Origin: Symsagittifera roscoffensis
Lineage: Eukaryota; Xenacoelomorpha; Acoela; Convolutidae
NCBI RefSeq assembly: GCF_963678635.1
Contig: NC_087069.1
Span: forward strand, 29,492,776-29,552,775
DNA: 60,000 nt
Direction of reading: 5' to 3'
Shown here piece by piece: positions 20,776-31,989 of the stretch. Numbering within the stretch: the stretch's first letter is position 1; the number at the start of each line of letters is the position of its first letter. The position numbers were made by a program, and so were the translations under genes. The notes under the pieces are model-generated. The model ran no database searches. It had not been told where the DNA came from and saw nothing but the letters and a program-made list of their open reading frames with translations.

Positions 20776-23700
20776 ATGAGTTTATCAAAAACGTTTGTTA
20801 TTACCCATCAGCCTAGAACCCAGGCGACTCCTCTGCTTGACACTAGCAACTCTGTCAGCAAAAGTTCGGTCAACAATGTAATCGATGAACCTGTCTTACC
20901 AGAGGTTAGTCGATGATTGAACATAATTATCAAATATTCAAAAAAATTAGCTTCCGACTTTCTAAGCAAAGTTTTTTTTATCTCTAACCTAAAATACAAC
21001 AATTAATCATCAACTAAAAACTTTAGGAATTCCAGCTAACTCTCACAGGAATTTGCAAGGAATTTCTTAAACAGTTTCTAGTTTGTTTTTAATATTTTCT
21101 CATTGATTTTTTCTGTAGGGTTCACAGAAAGCAAATAATACCGAGAATGTCAGTCAACTACCCCAGAGAAGAACCCGAGGGAAAAAAGAGGAACAGCAAA
21201 ATGTGCTAATAGTCGAGAGAATTGCTAAGCAAAAACTGCAAGACCGTTTTTGGTTAATTTACGTGAACGATGACAACACAGCGTCTGTAATAAGCGTTCT
21301 CCACAGTGGAATACAAATGAGCTATTCTGAAAGACAGTGCGCTGACGTGAGCCAGTTTTCAATACCTTTCATTTTTTATTTTTTCTATGCCAAGTTTATA
21401 GCAAAGGTCCTTATAAGCTTGTTGATTCAATTTTTTTGCTATGTGCTAGTTGAGATAAACTGCTTGAACAGCATCTTTTTAAAATTATTGCTGTTGAGAG
21501 CTGATTGCATATTTGAGTTAACAAATTTGTAATAGTTTTAGATTTCATCATTAACAGACATGTAATAGGTCTTTTATTTAAAGCTTTGCAATCTGGAAAC
21601 AAAATTTGTCTCAACAAAATACAAGTTGAAACATAATTTCCATGTTTTTGCATTTTATTTTGCTTAGCTTATGACTGAAATTGAGGTGAAAGTTGGTACC
21701 GAAACTTACTCTGCATCAATTCGAGCCATTGGAGGCGAAACTTATTGTAACAATTGCTTGGCGGAACTGTCGGCATTTATGGTTGAGTGGGCAGATCTAG
21801 GACTGCCAGGAGTTCCGAATCAATGTTTTGTCGAGCAGCAAGATGAAAACCCTGATAAAGAGAATGCCCATCAAATGCTTGACGAAAGTAACATCGAAAA
21901 CATAGATGAAGAAGTTCTCAATTTGACACCTGAAGATGTGTCTTCATACTTCGGAAAAAGTGACATTACACGAAGTCCCTTGGCTAGCACGGTTAGATAC
22001 ATTTTTTTCGACGTTTCCTAGTTTAGTTTCGAGTTTCTTGGTTTCAGTTTTTGATTAAAATGCTGAAAAAACAAATAGATTAAAAAATAACTTGGAACCC
22101 ACCAGAAAGTTTTCTAATTTTCATTAAGTTTCTTTGAATCTTTGTTGTTCCTTAATGCATAAAAAACCAAAAGTGGAAATTGAAACACATGAAATGAATC
22201 AGTTTAGGAGAAAGGTGAGAAATCGAATTTACATTGCAATTTTTGTCATCAGATAAGTTTCTTGCTCTTTCTCATTTTTTTCTCAGCCTACCATCTTTTT
22301 TTATAAAAAAGAATGTGCCTGTTCCCTGCTTCAAGCTCATTTGTTTTATTTGTTAGGTTAACACAGCTAATAGAACTCTGCCACTCCTGAATAACTCAGG
22401 AAATATCAAACGAAAATCATCAACTCCTTATGCACTGCCAAAACCGAAGAAGAATTTGATCAGTTATGAACAAGCTGGAAAAGGTGTCACAGTCATTCAG
22501 GTAATTAGTGCTTTTTTCAGAAAAGTTTTCCAATTAAATAAGAATTGAAAATTTTTTCACTGATCGATCTGTTCAATCTTTTTCGAAGACGAACTAAATT
22601 TGTAATGCAAACCGCTTAAGTGCAAAGAATATTAGTTCAAACTACTACTCAGGGAAAAATCATTTTGTTTTCTTGTAGTCGACTGATCAGAATGGAGCAC
22701 AACAAGGATTATCAAAAGTTGTGGTTCAGCTTCAGGAAACTGTTGGGTGTTTACAGTCAACAACCCAAAAGTTAACTACTGCTACAACAGTTTTGTGCAA
22801 AAGCCTAGACACTTTGGTTTCGCGAAATCTAGAAGAGATGACAAAACTGGCCAAGGTTATGAAACAAGTGGTAAGATTTGCTTTATTCCTCAAAGAACGG
22901 TTTTGCTAAAAACCCAGCATCTCTGATCCCAGCTTCATTAATCCAGTTTTCTAAATTGGTTTAGGTTCAAGAAAAAAATTTGAAAATAATAGCTTGCTGT
23001 CAAAATCACAAAAGCTGCAATCTTAAAAACATTTTTTTGTCAAAATTAGAAAATTGAAAAAAGTTAAAAACTCTTCAATCCGTTTTTTTGTTTCAGTTTT
23101 GCGTTTCTGGTGGTAAAAGTAAAAAAAATATGACTTTTTGAACAGTTTACTGTGAATTTTAAAGAAATCGGTAGCAAAAAACTTTTTTCGTGAACAAATT
23201 TATCTAAAGAATTTTTAAAACTTAAGAGCTGCGATTTCCGCGGCTACTAATTACTTAATGATTTTTTGTGCAGGAGAATTGATGAGGGTTCACAACAAGA
23301 GAATAACTAGAAGGTCTGGTTTTCTGCGATTTTCGTGGTAATCAAGATTAAAAAAAGATCGAATCGATACTAAAAATTAATTTTAAAACCAGATTCAGAA
23401 CAGATTTCAGATGAAAGGCTTGCTGCGATTTCCGCGGCAGTCTGAAATTTAGCAAGTTCTTAGTCAGATTAGAGAGCATAATCAAAAAACAATTACAAAT
23501 TGTTGAAGTGTGTTGCGACTTTCGCGACCAACTACTGCTAACTTCTTGATAGCATTAAATTACTCAATCTCAAACTAGCGATCATTTGTTTCAGAAATGA
23601 TAAACAACGTGAACTACTACTTTTGATAAAGGATTTTCGTTTTTGTTTTCCCAGTAAAAGTTGCCCAATGATCCAGTCTTTTAAAAAGGTTTAGGTTCAT

Positions 23701-24355
23701 AGAAAACCCTAAAAGAATAACTTGCTCTAAAAATCAAAAAGGCTGCAACCTAAAAAACTTTTTTTTTCAAAATGCCAAAATTTAAAAAAGTTTTCTATGC
23801 TTCCTCAAATTAAGTTAAGATTTTTTTAGGGTGACTCACAAGAACGTATGGGTTTTTTGAATCAACAAGCCCCCGATGAGCTTGATAACTTGCAAAAAAT
23901 AGAGCATAATGGAATAAATCTTGTAAGTGTGAAAGGATCAACGCCGAACTTATGGGGTCGTGCAGTTGCAAGAGTTCTGTTCAGTGACAAAGAACTCGAG
24001 GACTATGTTATGGAGCCAGGGCGAATTGACCGGAATACTCGAGCTGAGTTTCCGTCCCCAACTAGAATTGATAAATTGAAAAGTGAGTAAAACAACAATG
24101 AGCAAATTTATGGTAGATATTTTTAACCCTTGCAATTTTGAGTGCATTTTCTTGTTGTTTGCTGAAAAAATTTAAAAATATATAAACGTTTGTTTGGTTT
24201 TAGCTGCATGTGGAGTTCGCTGGTCTATGTGTAACCGACCGCAAGTTGCCTTTCATCAAATGAAAGAAGGTTTCAACGCAGTTGGGGTTGAGAACAAATC
24301 CAAGCGAGCTTTGTTCGCAAGAAAGCAGGAAATTGAAGGAAATAAAAGCATGTGA
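20776..24355 (+). CDS. Seven-exon gene with a coiled coil and a C-terminal BEN-like domain
   Basis: Exons: 20776-20904, 21119-21346, 21668-21991, 22357-22500, 22679-22870, 23830-24082 and 24204-24355. All joints use GT-AG and keep one frame; the first five introns are phase 0, the last is phase 1. The product is about 473 residues. Exon 2 has a basic run (RRTRGKKEE) and a compact domain to YSERQCAD. Exon 3 adds a segment with CNNC and an acidic tail. Exon 5 is a heptad-type helix (LSKVVVQLQETVGCLQ). Exons 6-7 read NLWGRAVARVLFSDKELEDY, RIDRNTRAEF, RIDKLKSACGVRW, with the shape of a BEN DNA- or protein-binding domain found in chromatin factors and some mobile elements. ATG 20776 is the first in the open exon, just behind a possible acceptor at 20745. 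The start could also be in an unseen upstream exon. BEN assignment is by pattern only. Confidence 0.65.
23090..23600 (+). repeat. Copy of the 3' region inside intron 5 of the BEN-like gene
   Basis: The intron at 22871-23829 contains a diverged copy of the element 3' region (aacagtttactgtgaatttt ... ) with hairpin motifs at about 23229, 23322, 23420 and 23512. It is in the same orientation as the arms of elements A and B. It is more diverged than the other copies, so it is an older insertion. Confidence 0.75.
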
Positions 24356-24356
24356 T

Positions 24357-25707
24357 CATTTGGTGCTATAACGCATGTGCATTTTATTTAATTTTGAGCA
24401 AAATTAAATTCCTCAGGCTTCTCCAAAAAGTTGCAGATATTTGATTTTATGCCTTTGTCTTGATTTATATTTATTTCAGACCGTTCCACTTTCTCCGAAT
24501 TATATTGCTGTATTACTATATATATGTAGTATAAAATTAAATTTGAAATTGTGAGAAATTGGTGTCGCCAAACGTGACTAATTTGGTTGGTTTTGTCTGT
24601 TCGTTAACCGGTTCTTTCTAATTCAATTGTTGGCTTTCATGAGCGAAATGCCGATGCATTTGAAAGAAGACATTCAAATATTATTGAAATGGTTACTGTT
24701 CTTTTTGTTCCGTTTGCACAGTAAACATTTGGTGCTAAAACGCATGTGCATTTTATTTAATTTTGAGCAAAATTAAATTCCTCAGGCTTCTCCAAAAAGT
24801 TGCAGATAATTGATTTGATGCCTTTGTTTTGTTTTATATTCATTTCAGACCGTTTCACTTTCTCTGAATTATATTGCTGTATTACTATATATATGTAGTA
24901 TAAAATTAAGTTTGAAATTGTGAGAAATTGGTGTCGCCAAACATGAGTAATTTGGTTGGTTTTGTCTGTTCGTTAACCGGTTCTTTCTAATTCAATTGTT
25001 GGCTTTCATGAGCGAAATGCCGATGCATTTGAAAGAAGACATTCAAATATTATTGAAATGGTTACTGTTCTTTTTGTTCCGTATGCACAGTAAACATTTG
25101 GTGCTATAACGCATCTGCATTTTATTTAATTTTGAGCAAAATTAAATGCATCAGGCTTCTCCAAAAAGTTGCAGATAATTGATTTTATGCCTTTGTCTTG
25201 ATTTATATTTATTTCAGACCGTTCCACTTTCTCTGAATTATATTGCTGTATTACTATATATATGTAGTATAAAATTAAATTTGAAATTGTGAGAAATTGG
25301 TGTCGCCAAACATGAGTAATTTGGTTGGTTTTGTCTGTTCGTTAACCGGTTCTTTCTAATTCAATTGTTGGCTTTCATGAGCGAAATGCCGATGCATTTG
25401 AAAGAAGACATTCAAATATTATTGAAATGGTTACTGTTCTTTTTGTTCCGTATGCACAGTAAACATTTGGTGCTATAACGCATCTGCATTTTATTTAATT
25501 TTGAGCAAAATTAAATGCATCAGGCTTCTCCAAAAAGTTGCAGATAATTGATTTGATGCCTTTGTCTCGATTTATAATTATTTCAGACCGTTCCACTTTC
25601 TCTGAATTATATTGCTGTTTTACTATTTATGTAGTATGTAATTAAGTTTGAAATTGTGAGAAATTGGTGTCGCCAAACGTGACTAATTTGGTTGATGTTG
25701 TCTGTTC
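24357..25707 (+). repeat. 3.7 tandem units of about 369 bp
   Basis: Units begin with catttggtgctataacgca at 24357, 24726, 25094 and 25463. The first starts two bases after the stop codon of the BEN-like gene, so this array forms its 3' untranslated side. Units are very similar, which points to recent expansion. The last breaks off where the ORF1 tail of the right arm begins. Confidence 0.9.
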
Positions 25708-26590
25708 GTCAGTTAAGTAACCAAAAGATTGCAGTGCAGAAGAAGCGCCAACTGAGTGGTGGAAACCAGAAAGACATGTTTGGTTCAATGTCATCAGAAA
25801 AAAAAGTTTATCGAGAAAACTCGACAAAAAATGCTCAACCTGTCAACTTTTGACACGAAAAGAAAAAAATTAAACTCAACGTTAACTGAAAGATTGAATG
25901 AAACTTTCTTGTGAATTTTTGTTTTGGCTGTTACCTTGATTGATAATTTTGACACAAGAGCAAATCTCAAAAAAAAAACACTTCTCATCACGACTTTTTA
26001 AAACGTTCCAACAGTTTCTTTTTTCTTTCTTTCTGCTAGTCATTCCTGGTAGTTGTAAAACTAATAAAATACAAATTTTTATTAGTTTACTGTGAATTTT
26101 GTAGCAATCGGTAGCAAACGTTTTTTCCGTCAACAAATTTATCACAGCCAAAAGTTTAGTGTTGCGATTTCCGTGGCTTTTAAATATTTAAATGACTTTT
26201 TCTTTGCAGCAAATCTGATGAGGGTTCAGCCGAACATGGGAAAAAAAAGATTTGATTTACTGCGACTTCAGCGGTGATCAGATTTTAAAAAAATTTTGAT
26301 ACTCAAGAAGAATTTTAAAACCAGACTCAGAACAGATTTCAGATGAAAAGCTTGCTGCGATTTTCGCGGCAGCCTGGAACTTAGCAAGTCCTTAGTCAAA
26401 TTAGAAAGTATAGTCAAAAAGTTATTACGAAATGTAGTGTGTTGCGATTTTCGCGACGATCTACTGTCAACTAGTTAATAGCATTAAATAAATTGATTTT
26501 ATAAGGTGCTGGTAAGCCTAAATTGTTTTACGAAAGAATTTTTTCACGCTTGAGCTATGTCGGTCATTTATTGCAATGGTCAAGAATATA
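25708..26590 (+). repeat. Right arm of element B (ORF1 tail plus 3' region)
   Basis: It matches 17909-18810. The ORF1 tail here has a few changes and no start, so it is not a gene. Hairpin motifs are at 26161, 26260, 26355 and 26441. The arm ends at gcaatggtcaagaat, then passes straight into the microsatellite. Confidence 0.9.
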
Positions 26591-27053
26591 CATTTATATA
26601 TACATACATATACATATATACATACATACATAAATTCATACATAACGATATATACAGACTTATACCATATAGATATATACATATATTTACATATATACAT
26701 ACATATACATATATACATACATATACATATATACATACATATACATATATACATGCATATACATATATACATACATTTACTTATATACATTAATATACAT
26801 ACATATACATATATACATACATATGCATATATACATCATATACATATAAACATACATATACATATATACATACATAAACATGAATACAAACATATACATA
26901 TATACATGTATACGTACATATACCTATATACATACATATACATATATACATACATATACATATATACATACATATACATATATACATACATACATACATA
27001 TACAAATATACATACATTTACATATATACACACATATACATATATACATACAT
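26591..27053. repeat. Long TATACATACATA microsatellite
   Basis: About 460 bp of interrupted TATACATACATA-type repeats. Frames on both strands read as long Tyr/Ile/His strings but are repeat artefacts. It begins exactly where element B ends, as a 3' simple-sequence tail of a retroelement might. Confidence 0.95.
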
Positions 27054-27546
27054 ATGGTTTTTCATTGGCCTTATTGGCCTTATTACGGTTTCGACCAGCG
27101 AAATAAGTAATGTGCGTGTATTGTTGAAAATATATATATTTTTTACTGTTCTCGGCTTTGGTTTTGCTTTTTATAAGCTTAATAGGTTTAGGTTTTTCTG
27201 ATATCAGCTTACTGGCCTCATTTTGGTTCATTTGAGGGGCAAATAAAGACTTTTGAGTTTTTGTGAGTTTTGAGGATGAGGGGACTCTTATTGATAGATC
27301 TAGTTTTGCCGACATTGATGATTTCGTTCAATGTTTTTTTTTGTTCTGTATCCCAAATGGTGCGAAGCGTGCAATTTTTTTGGGGGCTAATTGCGTTCCT
27401 ATCTTTTGTTGTATATCAAGTAGTGCGAAGCCCCGCATCGTCTCCGTTATACTTGGTTTGTTTTTACAGAAAGGAAAGTAACGTGTTCGTTGTTTGGTTT
27501 CTTAGCTCAATCGATGTATATCATTTGAAAGTCTTCCAGGTTATTG
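27054..27546. other. Upstream region of the SET-transposase gene
   Basis: Contains a short duplication ttggccttattggcctta near 27066 and AT-rich sequence. The frames at 27263-27614 show no known domain. A tcttccag just before 27541 could be a splice acceptor for the ORF that starts at 27547. I could not find a CACTA-type terminus. Confidence 0.4.
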
Positions 27547-30500
27547 ATGGATCGAAAAGTAGACTGGAAAACGCTCGCCCACTGCGACGGCCAGGCGGTA
27601 AAATTGGCGGTTGAGTATGGTGGGTTGAAAGCAGAAAGAGTTTTGATCTTGCAGTCGCGCCGCATTTTTGATAAAACATGTCAAGAAAATGAAGTTTGGC
27701 GCAACTGTTCTGAATTATGTTGTAAAGCCTACCGTGACTTGGAAGGCAGTTTCAAAATTGTACACGACAGATATGGTGGATATAAGTTGATTTATTGTGG
27801 CAAAGATAAAGTTACAGCCGGAACGTTGTTCAAAAAAACCCCCATAGGTTTCATAACACCTGTTCCCGAAGACTTTTCCTGTTCCTTATCTGTTATGGAA
27901 AAATCGTCAAATGGGAAATTAAATCTAATGCTGGGTCCCTTACGCTTTATCAACTCCGATTGTGAGCCGAACTCAAAATATGATTTCTCGAGTGACCAAC
28001 AACTTGTGCGTATAGAAACCTTGAAAAAAATTTTACCTGGAGACGAAATTTTAGTCAAGTATAGTTGCCACTTTTTTGAGGATAATAAATGTGGATGCCT
28101 AACTTGTGTGAGGAATGCTGCACACGTACATTTGGATGCTGAAAAAGAGATTTCCAGTGAAATTACAGTTGAATACATAAGCAGCGATACAACGGATATA
28201 ATCATGGAGCAGTTAGATGTTTGTTTGACGAATTTAATAAGAGAGGTTGCAGAATCAATCATTTCAGAAAATGGTGTCGCTAGAAATTGCACACCTGAGC
28301 CCGCTCCAGTCAGAAAAAAACCAAGATCTTTAAAAATGAGCGAAAAATGGTCGTTTTTTGAGCCGGATCAGTCTGGAAAAATTTTAACCCCTGTTAGCGC
28401 TTGTACTGATCTAACCCCTGTTAGCCTTTGTTCTGAGTCTATTGATTTGGAAACTAGCCTCTATGAACTCAACCAGTTTTGCAATAAAGACTCTCTATCA
28501 ACGAACATGTGTTTAAGAGAAAAAACAACTTCATCTCCAATTTTAGATCAATCAGAAAACGTTTTGCCGGATATATCAATATCATCAATAAATGAAGAAA
28601 TTGACACGTCTTTCAAGTTTGATTTTGAAGATGAGGAAAAAATACCTATGTCAATTGAATTGAGTCCGTACCTAAAATCAGGATTGCATAATACTGTGCT
28701 TGCAATGAAATCTTTCTGTCTAAAAAATAATTTATCCGACAAGGGAGCTGTAGATTTGCACCTATTAATTGATACACTGATCGATAAAAATAATCTTCCG
28801 TCGAGTTATGCTTTTTTGAAAGATATGAAACGTAGTTTTGTTATCGACACAAGACTGGACACTGAAGTTCCGGGGGGTCATTTGTGTGTTTTATGTTTCG
28901 GGTCAGATCTTGTTCAAATAGTGGTCCGAAATTGGAACTCGTTGATCTCATATTCCGATCAACGAAAAAGTTTTTCAAAGATGAATGATTTTTATCTTGA
29001 AGTTGCTCCACCAATAGAGCCTTCCGATGAAAAAATAACATTGCACTTAGTTTTATCTACTGATGGGGTAAGCCTTTCTAATTCAAGTAGCAAAGGCCAA
29101 TTGTGGCCTGTGTGGCTGGCCATCGCACAACTCCCACCGACATTACGTTTTTCTCGAAAAAACATTGCGCTTGCTGCCCTTTACAGCGGCTCCGAAAAAC
29201 CGCCTTGGCAACTAATTGTCAACCACATGAAAGCTGAGTTAGAACAGTTATTCGTTGTTAATAAAGTCAAAGTTCAGTTCAAGTGCCTAATTATAGTTGC
29301 CGATATTCCAGCTAAAGCTAGTGTTCTAAATATGTACAAAAATAATGGTTTTAATGGATGTAATTTATGCACGGCTTTGGGAACAACAATTGGACGGGCG
29401 CATAGCTACTACCCTTTTGAGCAAACTTTTCAATACAGAACTAAAGACGTAAATGAAAAATTTGTAAGACTAGCTGATGTTCTAAATGAGGAAAAAATTG
29501 TTTTTAATGTAGTGGGAGTCAAAAGACGGAGTTGTTTCGATTTCATTGTTCCTAATCTGCCTTTATCTGCTGGCGTAGACTATATGCACTGCGTTTTGCT
29601 TGGTGTATATAAAAGTCTTTTAAATTTGCAGCTTACACAATTAAGTGCTTTGAAAAAGAAAAAATTTAACGAGGAGATAAAAAAACTAAACGCTCCAAAC
29701 GAGTTGATCGTTCATGCGCGGAAAATTCGCGGATTAAATGATTTGGGTCACTTCAAAGCGAACGAATTTTTTAACTATTTTTTGTTTATCGGAGTTGCTC
29801 TAATGAAAGAACTGTTACACCAGCCGTTTTATGATTACTATTTATGTCTTGTATTTGGAATTCGTCTTCTCCTTGAATCTTGTAAATCGGAGGACATAGA
29901 TGCTGCAGAAAAGTATTTAAATAGTTTTTGTAGAAACACAGCACGGTTTTTCGGCGACTCCAAGGCGGAGACGATGAATGTACATTTGTTGAGACACATG
30001 GCTTATCAATGTAGAAACTATGGACCACTTTATCTCTTCTCTGCAATGAGTTTTGAATCCCAGAACAGACAACTTGCCAATCTATTCACGGGAACACACT
30101 CTCACTGCAGAATCATTTGCCGCAGGTATATACAGCAACGACTTTTGCTTTCATATAATGTTGAAGACGATCACCTTACTTCTTTGTTGTCCGACTGGTT
30201 GTCAGTAGAAACTCGGCCCAGTATTTCTCAAATTACTGGGAATATTGTCCACACAGATTTATTAGGTTATGGAAAATTGCTTTACCCCGACGCGATTTTC
30301 ATGTCACGTTCAATCGTTGATGGAGTTTTGTTTGACTCAACATCTTATAGCAGAAACAAAAGAGGTCCGAATAGTTTTATTTGTTACACGGATGGTCATC
30401 AAAAAAAGTATGGTCAGATACAGTATTTTGTGATAATGGGCGAGAAGTCGTTGGCAAGTGGCATCAAATATGCGTGTATCACAAAAATTGAAATAATAAG

Positions 30501-30654
30501 TCCAGTGGGACCTGTGCCCAGATACTACTTCACTGCAGAAAAAACCGAGTCTACAGATCTAATCAAAGCTGCTGATTGGGAAAAAATGCTCTGCATCGAG
30601 ACTGAAAACAATACTTATTTATTCGAATTATGTAAATTCTTTGACCATAAATAA
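27547..30654 (+). CDS. SET domain fused to CACTA/EnSpm-type transposase
   Basis: One uninterrupted frame of about 1035 codons, ATG 27547 to TAA. Residues about 85-195 are SET-like: GTLFKKTPIGF, the signature GPLRFINSDCEPNSKY (family RFxNHxCxPN), LPGDEILVKYSCHFF with the catalytic-type Tyr, and a post-SET CGCLTC. The closest pattern is the KMT5/SUV4-20 kind; His of NH is Ser here, so activity is uncertain. After an acidic, low-complexity linker, residues about 390-900 match animal EnSpm/CACTA transposases: LHLVLSTDGVSL (Asp near 506), a CNLC zinc pair, GVDYMHCVLLGVYKSL (Asp near 678) and SFESQNRQLANLF (Glu near 837), a plausible DDE triad. A C-terminal domain of about 130 residues follows. Such an ORF could move DNA and methylate histone lysines. 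It is intact, hence recent or domesticated. No terminal repeats found. Confidence 0.75.
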   Translation: MDRKVDWKTLAHCDGQAVKLAVEYGGLKAERVLILQSRRIFDKTCQENEVWRNCSELCCKAYRDLEGSFKIVHDRYGGYKLIYCGKDKVTAGTLFKKTPIGFITPVPEDFSCSLSVMEKSSNGKLNLMLGPLRFINSDCEPNSKYDFSSDQQLVRIETLKKILPGDEILVKYSCHFFEDNKCGCLTCVRNAAHVHLDAEKEISSEITVEYISSDTTDIIMEQLDVCLTNLIREVAESIISENGVARNCTPEPAPVRKKPRSLKMSEKWSFFEPDQSGKILTPVSACTDLTPVSLCSESIDLETSLYELNQFCNKDSLSTNMCLREKTTSSPILDQSENVLPDISISSINEEIDTSFKFDFEDEEKIPMSIELSPYLKSGLHNTVLAMKSFCLKNNLSDKGAVDLHLLIDTLIDKNNLPSSYAFLKDMKRSFVIDTRLDTEVPGGHLCVLCFGSDLVQIVVRNWNSLISYSDQRKSFSKMNDFYLEVAPPIEPSDEKITLHLVLSTDGVSLSNSSSKGQLWPVWLAIAQLPPTLRFSRKNIALAALYSGSEKPPWQLIVNHMKAELEQLFVVNKVKVQFKCLIIVADIPAKASVLNMYKNNGFNGCNLCTALGTTIGRAHSYYPFEQTFQYRTKDVNEKFVRLADVLNEEKIVFNVVGVKRRSCFDFIVPNLPLSAGVDYMHCVLLGVYKSLLNLQLTQLSALKKKKFNEEIKKLNAPNELIVHARKIRGLNDLGHFKANEFFNYFLFIGVALMKELLHQPFYDYYLCLVFGIRLLLESCKSEDIDAAEKYLNSFCRNTARFFGDSKAETMNVHLLRHMAYQCRNYGPLYLFSAMSFESQNRQLANLFTGTHSHCRIICRRYIQQRLLLSYNVEDDHLTSLLSDWLSVETRPSISQITGNIVHTDLLGYGKLLYPDAIFMSRSIVDGVLFDSTSYSRNKRGPNSFICYTDGHQKKYGQIQYFVIMGEKSLASGIKYACITKIEIISPVGPVPRYYFTAEKTESTDLIKAADWEKMLCIETENNTYLFELCKFFDHK

Positions 30655-31989
30655 GAAAAGGGTAAATTAAAAGTTGGATTGAATTAAAATAAAAGAATTT
30701 CCCTCCTAATATTTTCTTAAAGAATGATTTCAAAATTTTTTTCTGAGTGAAAAAGAAAGACGGCTGCTGGTTGCTGTTAAATCTCATAAGTTTTTGCAAC
30801 CAAACTGATACAAAGTAACATTCAGGAAATCGGAAAAGCTGTGTTTCTGCAATGTGCGTCTAGATTGTCTTGGTGCCTGCGTCCCAGCATCTGAAAAATT
30901 TTTGAGGTGGATAAGACGTATTCTCCTGAACTTGGCCTAGAAAGAAACTTGACAAAATTTGGTTCTCGAGATTAACTGGTTTCATGGTTCTATTTTTGCA
31001 TGCGGCTGTTAATTCGAAAAGTATTAGAAGTTGATTACTGGAGTTTTTCGATAAAAATCTTTCAAAAAGGTGTGTTTGCTATTTTGAGCCTTTTGATCAT
31101 CTTGGAAAAAAATCTTAGGGCTATCATAGAGGTTATCTATGTGGTTTATTTGCTCAAAAGTGCTTTTTTCTAAGTCAGCTCAAAAGTGCTTACAGTGGAG
31201 GCAGCAAGGAAAATTAGCCAGATTGAACACTTCATAAAATCCATAATTTTCAAGATATTTTGAAAATTGAAGTTGATAATAAAGCATCTAGTAAAGCAAC
31301 TTTCATTCACGTTTGTTTTCATTTTTTAGTTTTTGTTATTTTTTTCGTTTTCAGAGAAAAGTTACTTTTTATTGTTTTTCGCTTTTCAAATAATTCGAAA
31401 TTACTTATATTAATGCTGGTAAGATGTTTGATTTGTGGGTTGACAAGACACCTTTTTTGTACTCCCTGAAAATTGTATGTTATGAACCTTTTTCAAACAA
31501 ACTTTGATCAAACTTTTTTCTGTTTAAAAAAGGTAGTAATTTTTTTGAATGTTCTTTTCAAGAAATCTTTTTTTCTCATTTTCACTTTTTTGCTTTTCTC
31601 TAACAAGGATATTTGTACACACCTAATTTCATTTACTTAACAGTGTATTTCTTAGAACCCGTGCTTAATAAAATGAATTTTTGTGAACAGCGAAAAGTTC
31701 CTGAGTAATTGAATACCGGCAATTCTGAATGAAAACCATTTTGCATTTTAAAAAATTTATCCGGTATACTGGATCCAGGTAGGTTGCTCAATCGGTCTCT
31801 TGGGGACCGGCAGAGGGAGCAGCGGTAACCATAAGTTTTATGCTTTAATCTGAAATTCGCCCTTTTGAAATTAAGTCAACGGAGATTGTTCAAATTCTTT
31901 CAATCCTGTTCTTTTATCGTCAATTATGAGCTTGCAATCAGGATGCTTAGTTTTTTAAAGAATTGTAAAACACTCCAACGTTTAACGTT
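30655..31989. other. No gene recognised
   Basis: AT-rich DNA downstream of the SET-transposase ORF. It contains a short repeated phrase (gctcaaaagtgctt twice near 31150-31190) and a GC-richer block at 31775-31835 without a recognised function. One end of the transposon should lie here, but I see no inverted counterpart upstream. Confidence 0.45.

Larger units (their letters stand above)
19853..26590 (+). mobile_element. Element B: same arms as element A enclosing a BEN-like gene
   Basis: Left arm 19853-20738 matches 14157-15050 of element A (same left-end sequence, one and a part of the 557-bp units). Right arm 25708-26590 matches 17909-18810, including the last 44 codons of ORF1. Between them, in place of most of ORF1, lie a seven-exon gene and a 369-bp tandem array. 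The joints are sharp: similarity stops at about 20738 and resumes at 25708. Either the element captured a host gene with its introns, which implies DNA-level capture, or two insertions flank the gene by chance. Confidence 0.5.

Noticed and set aside
26518-27315. Long Tyr/Ile/His-rich frames on both strands
   Set aside because: They are translations of the TATACATACATA microsatellite in six frames.
31775-31835. tRNA or spliced-leader gene in a GC-richer block
   Set aside because: No cloverleaf or leader-donor pattern could be drawn.
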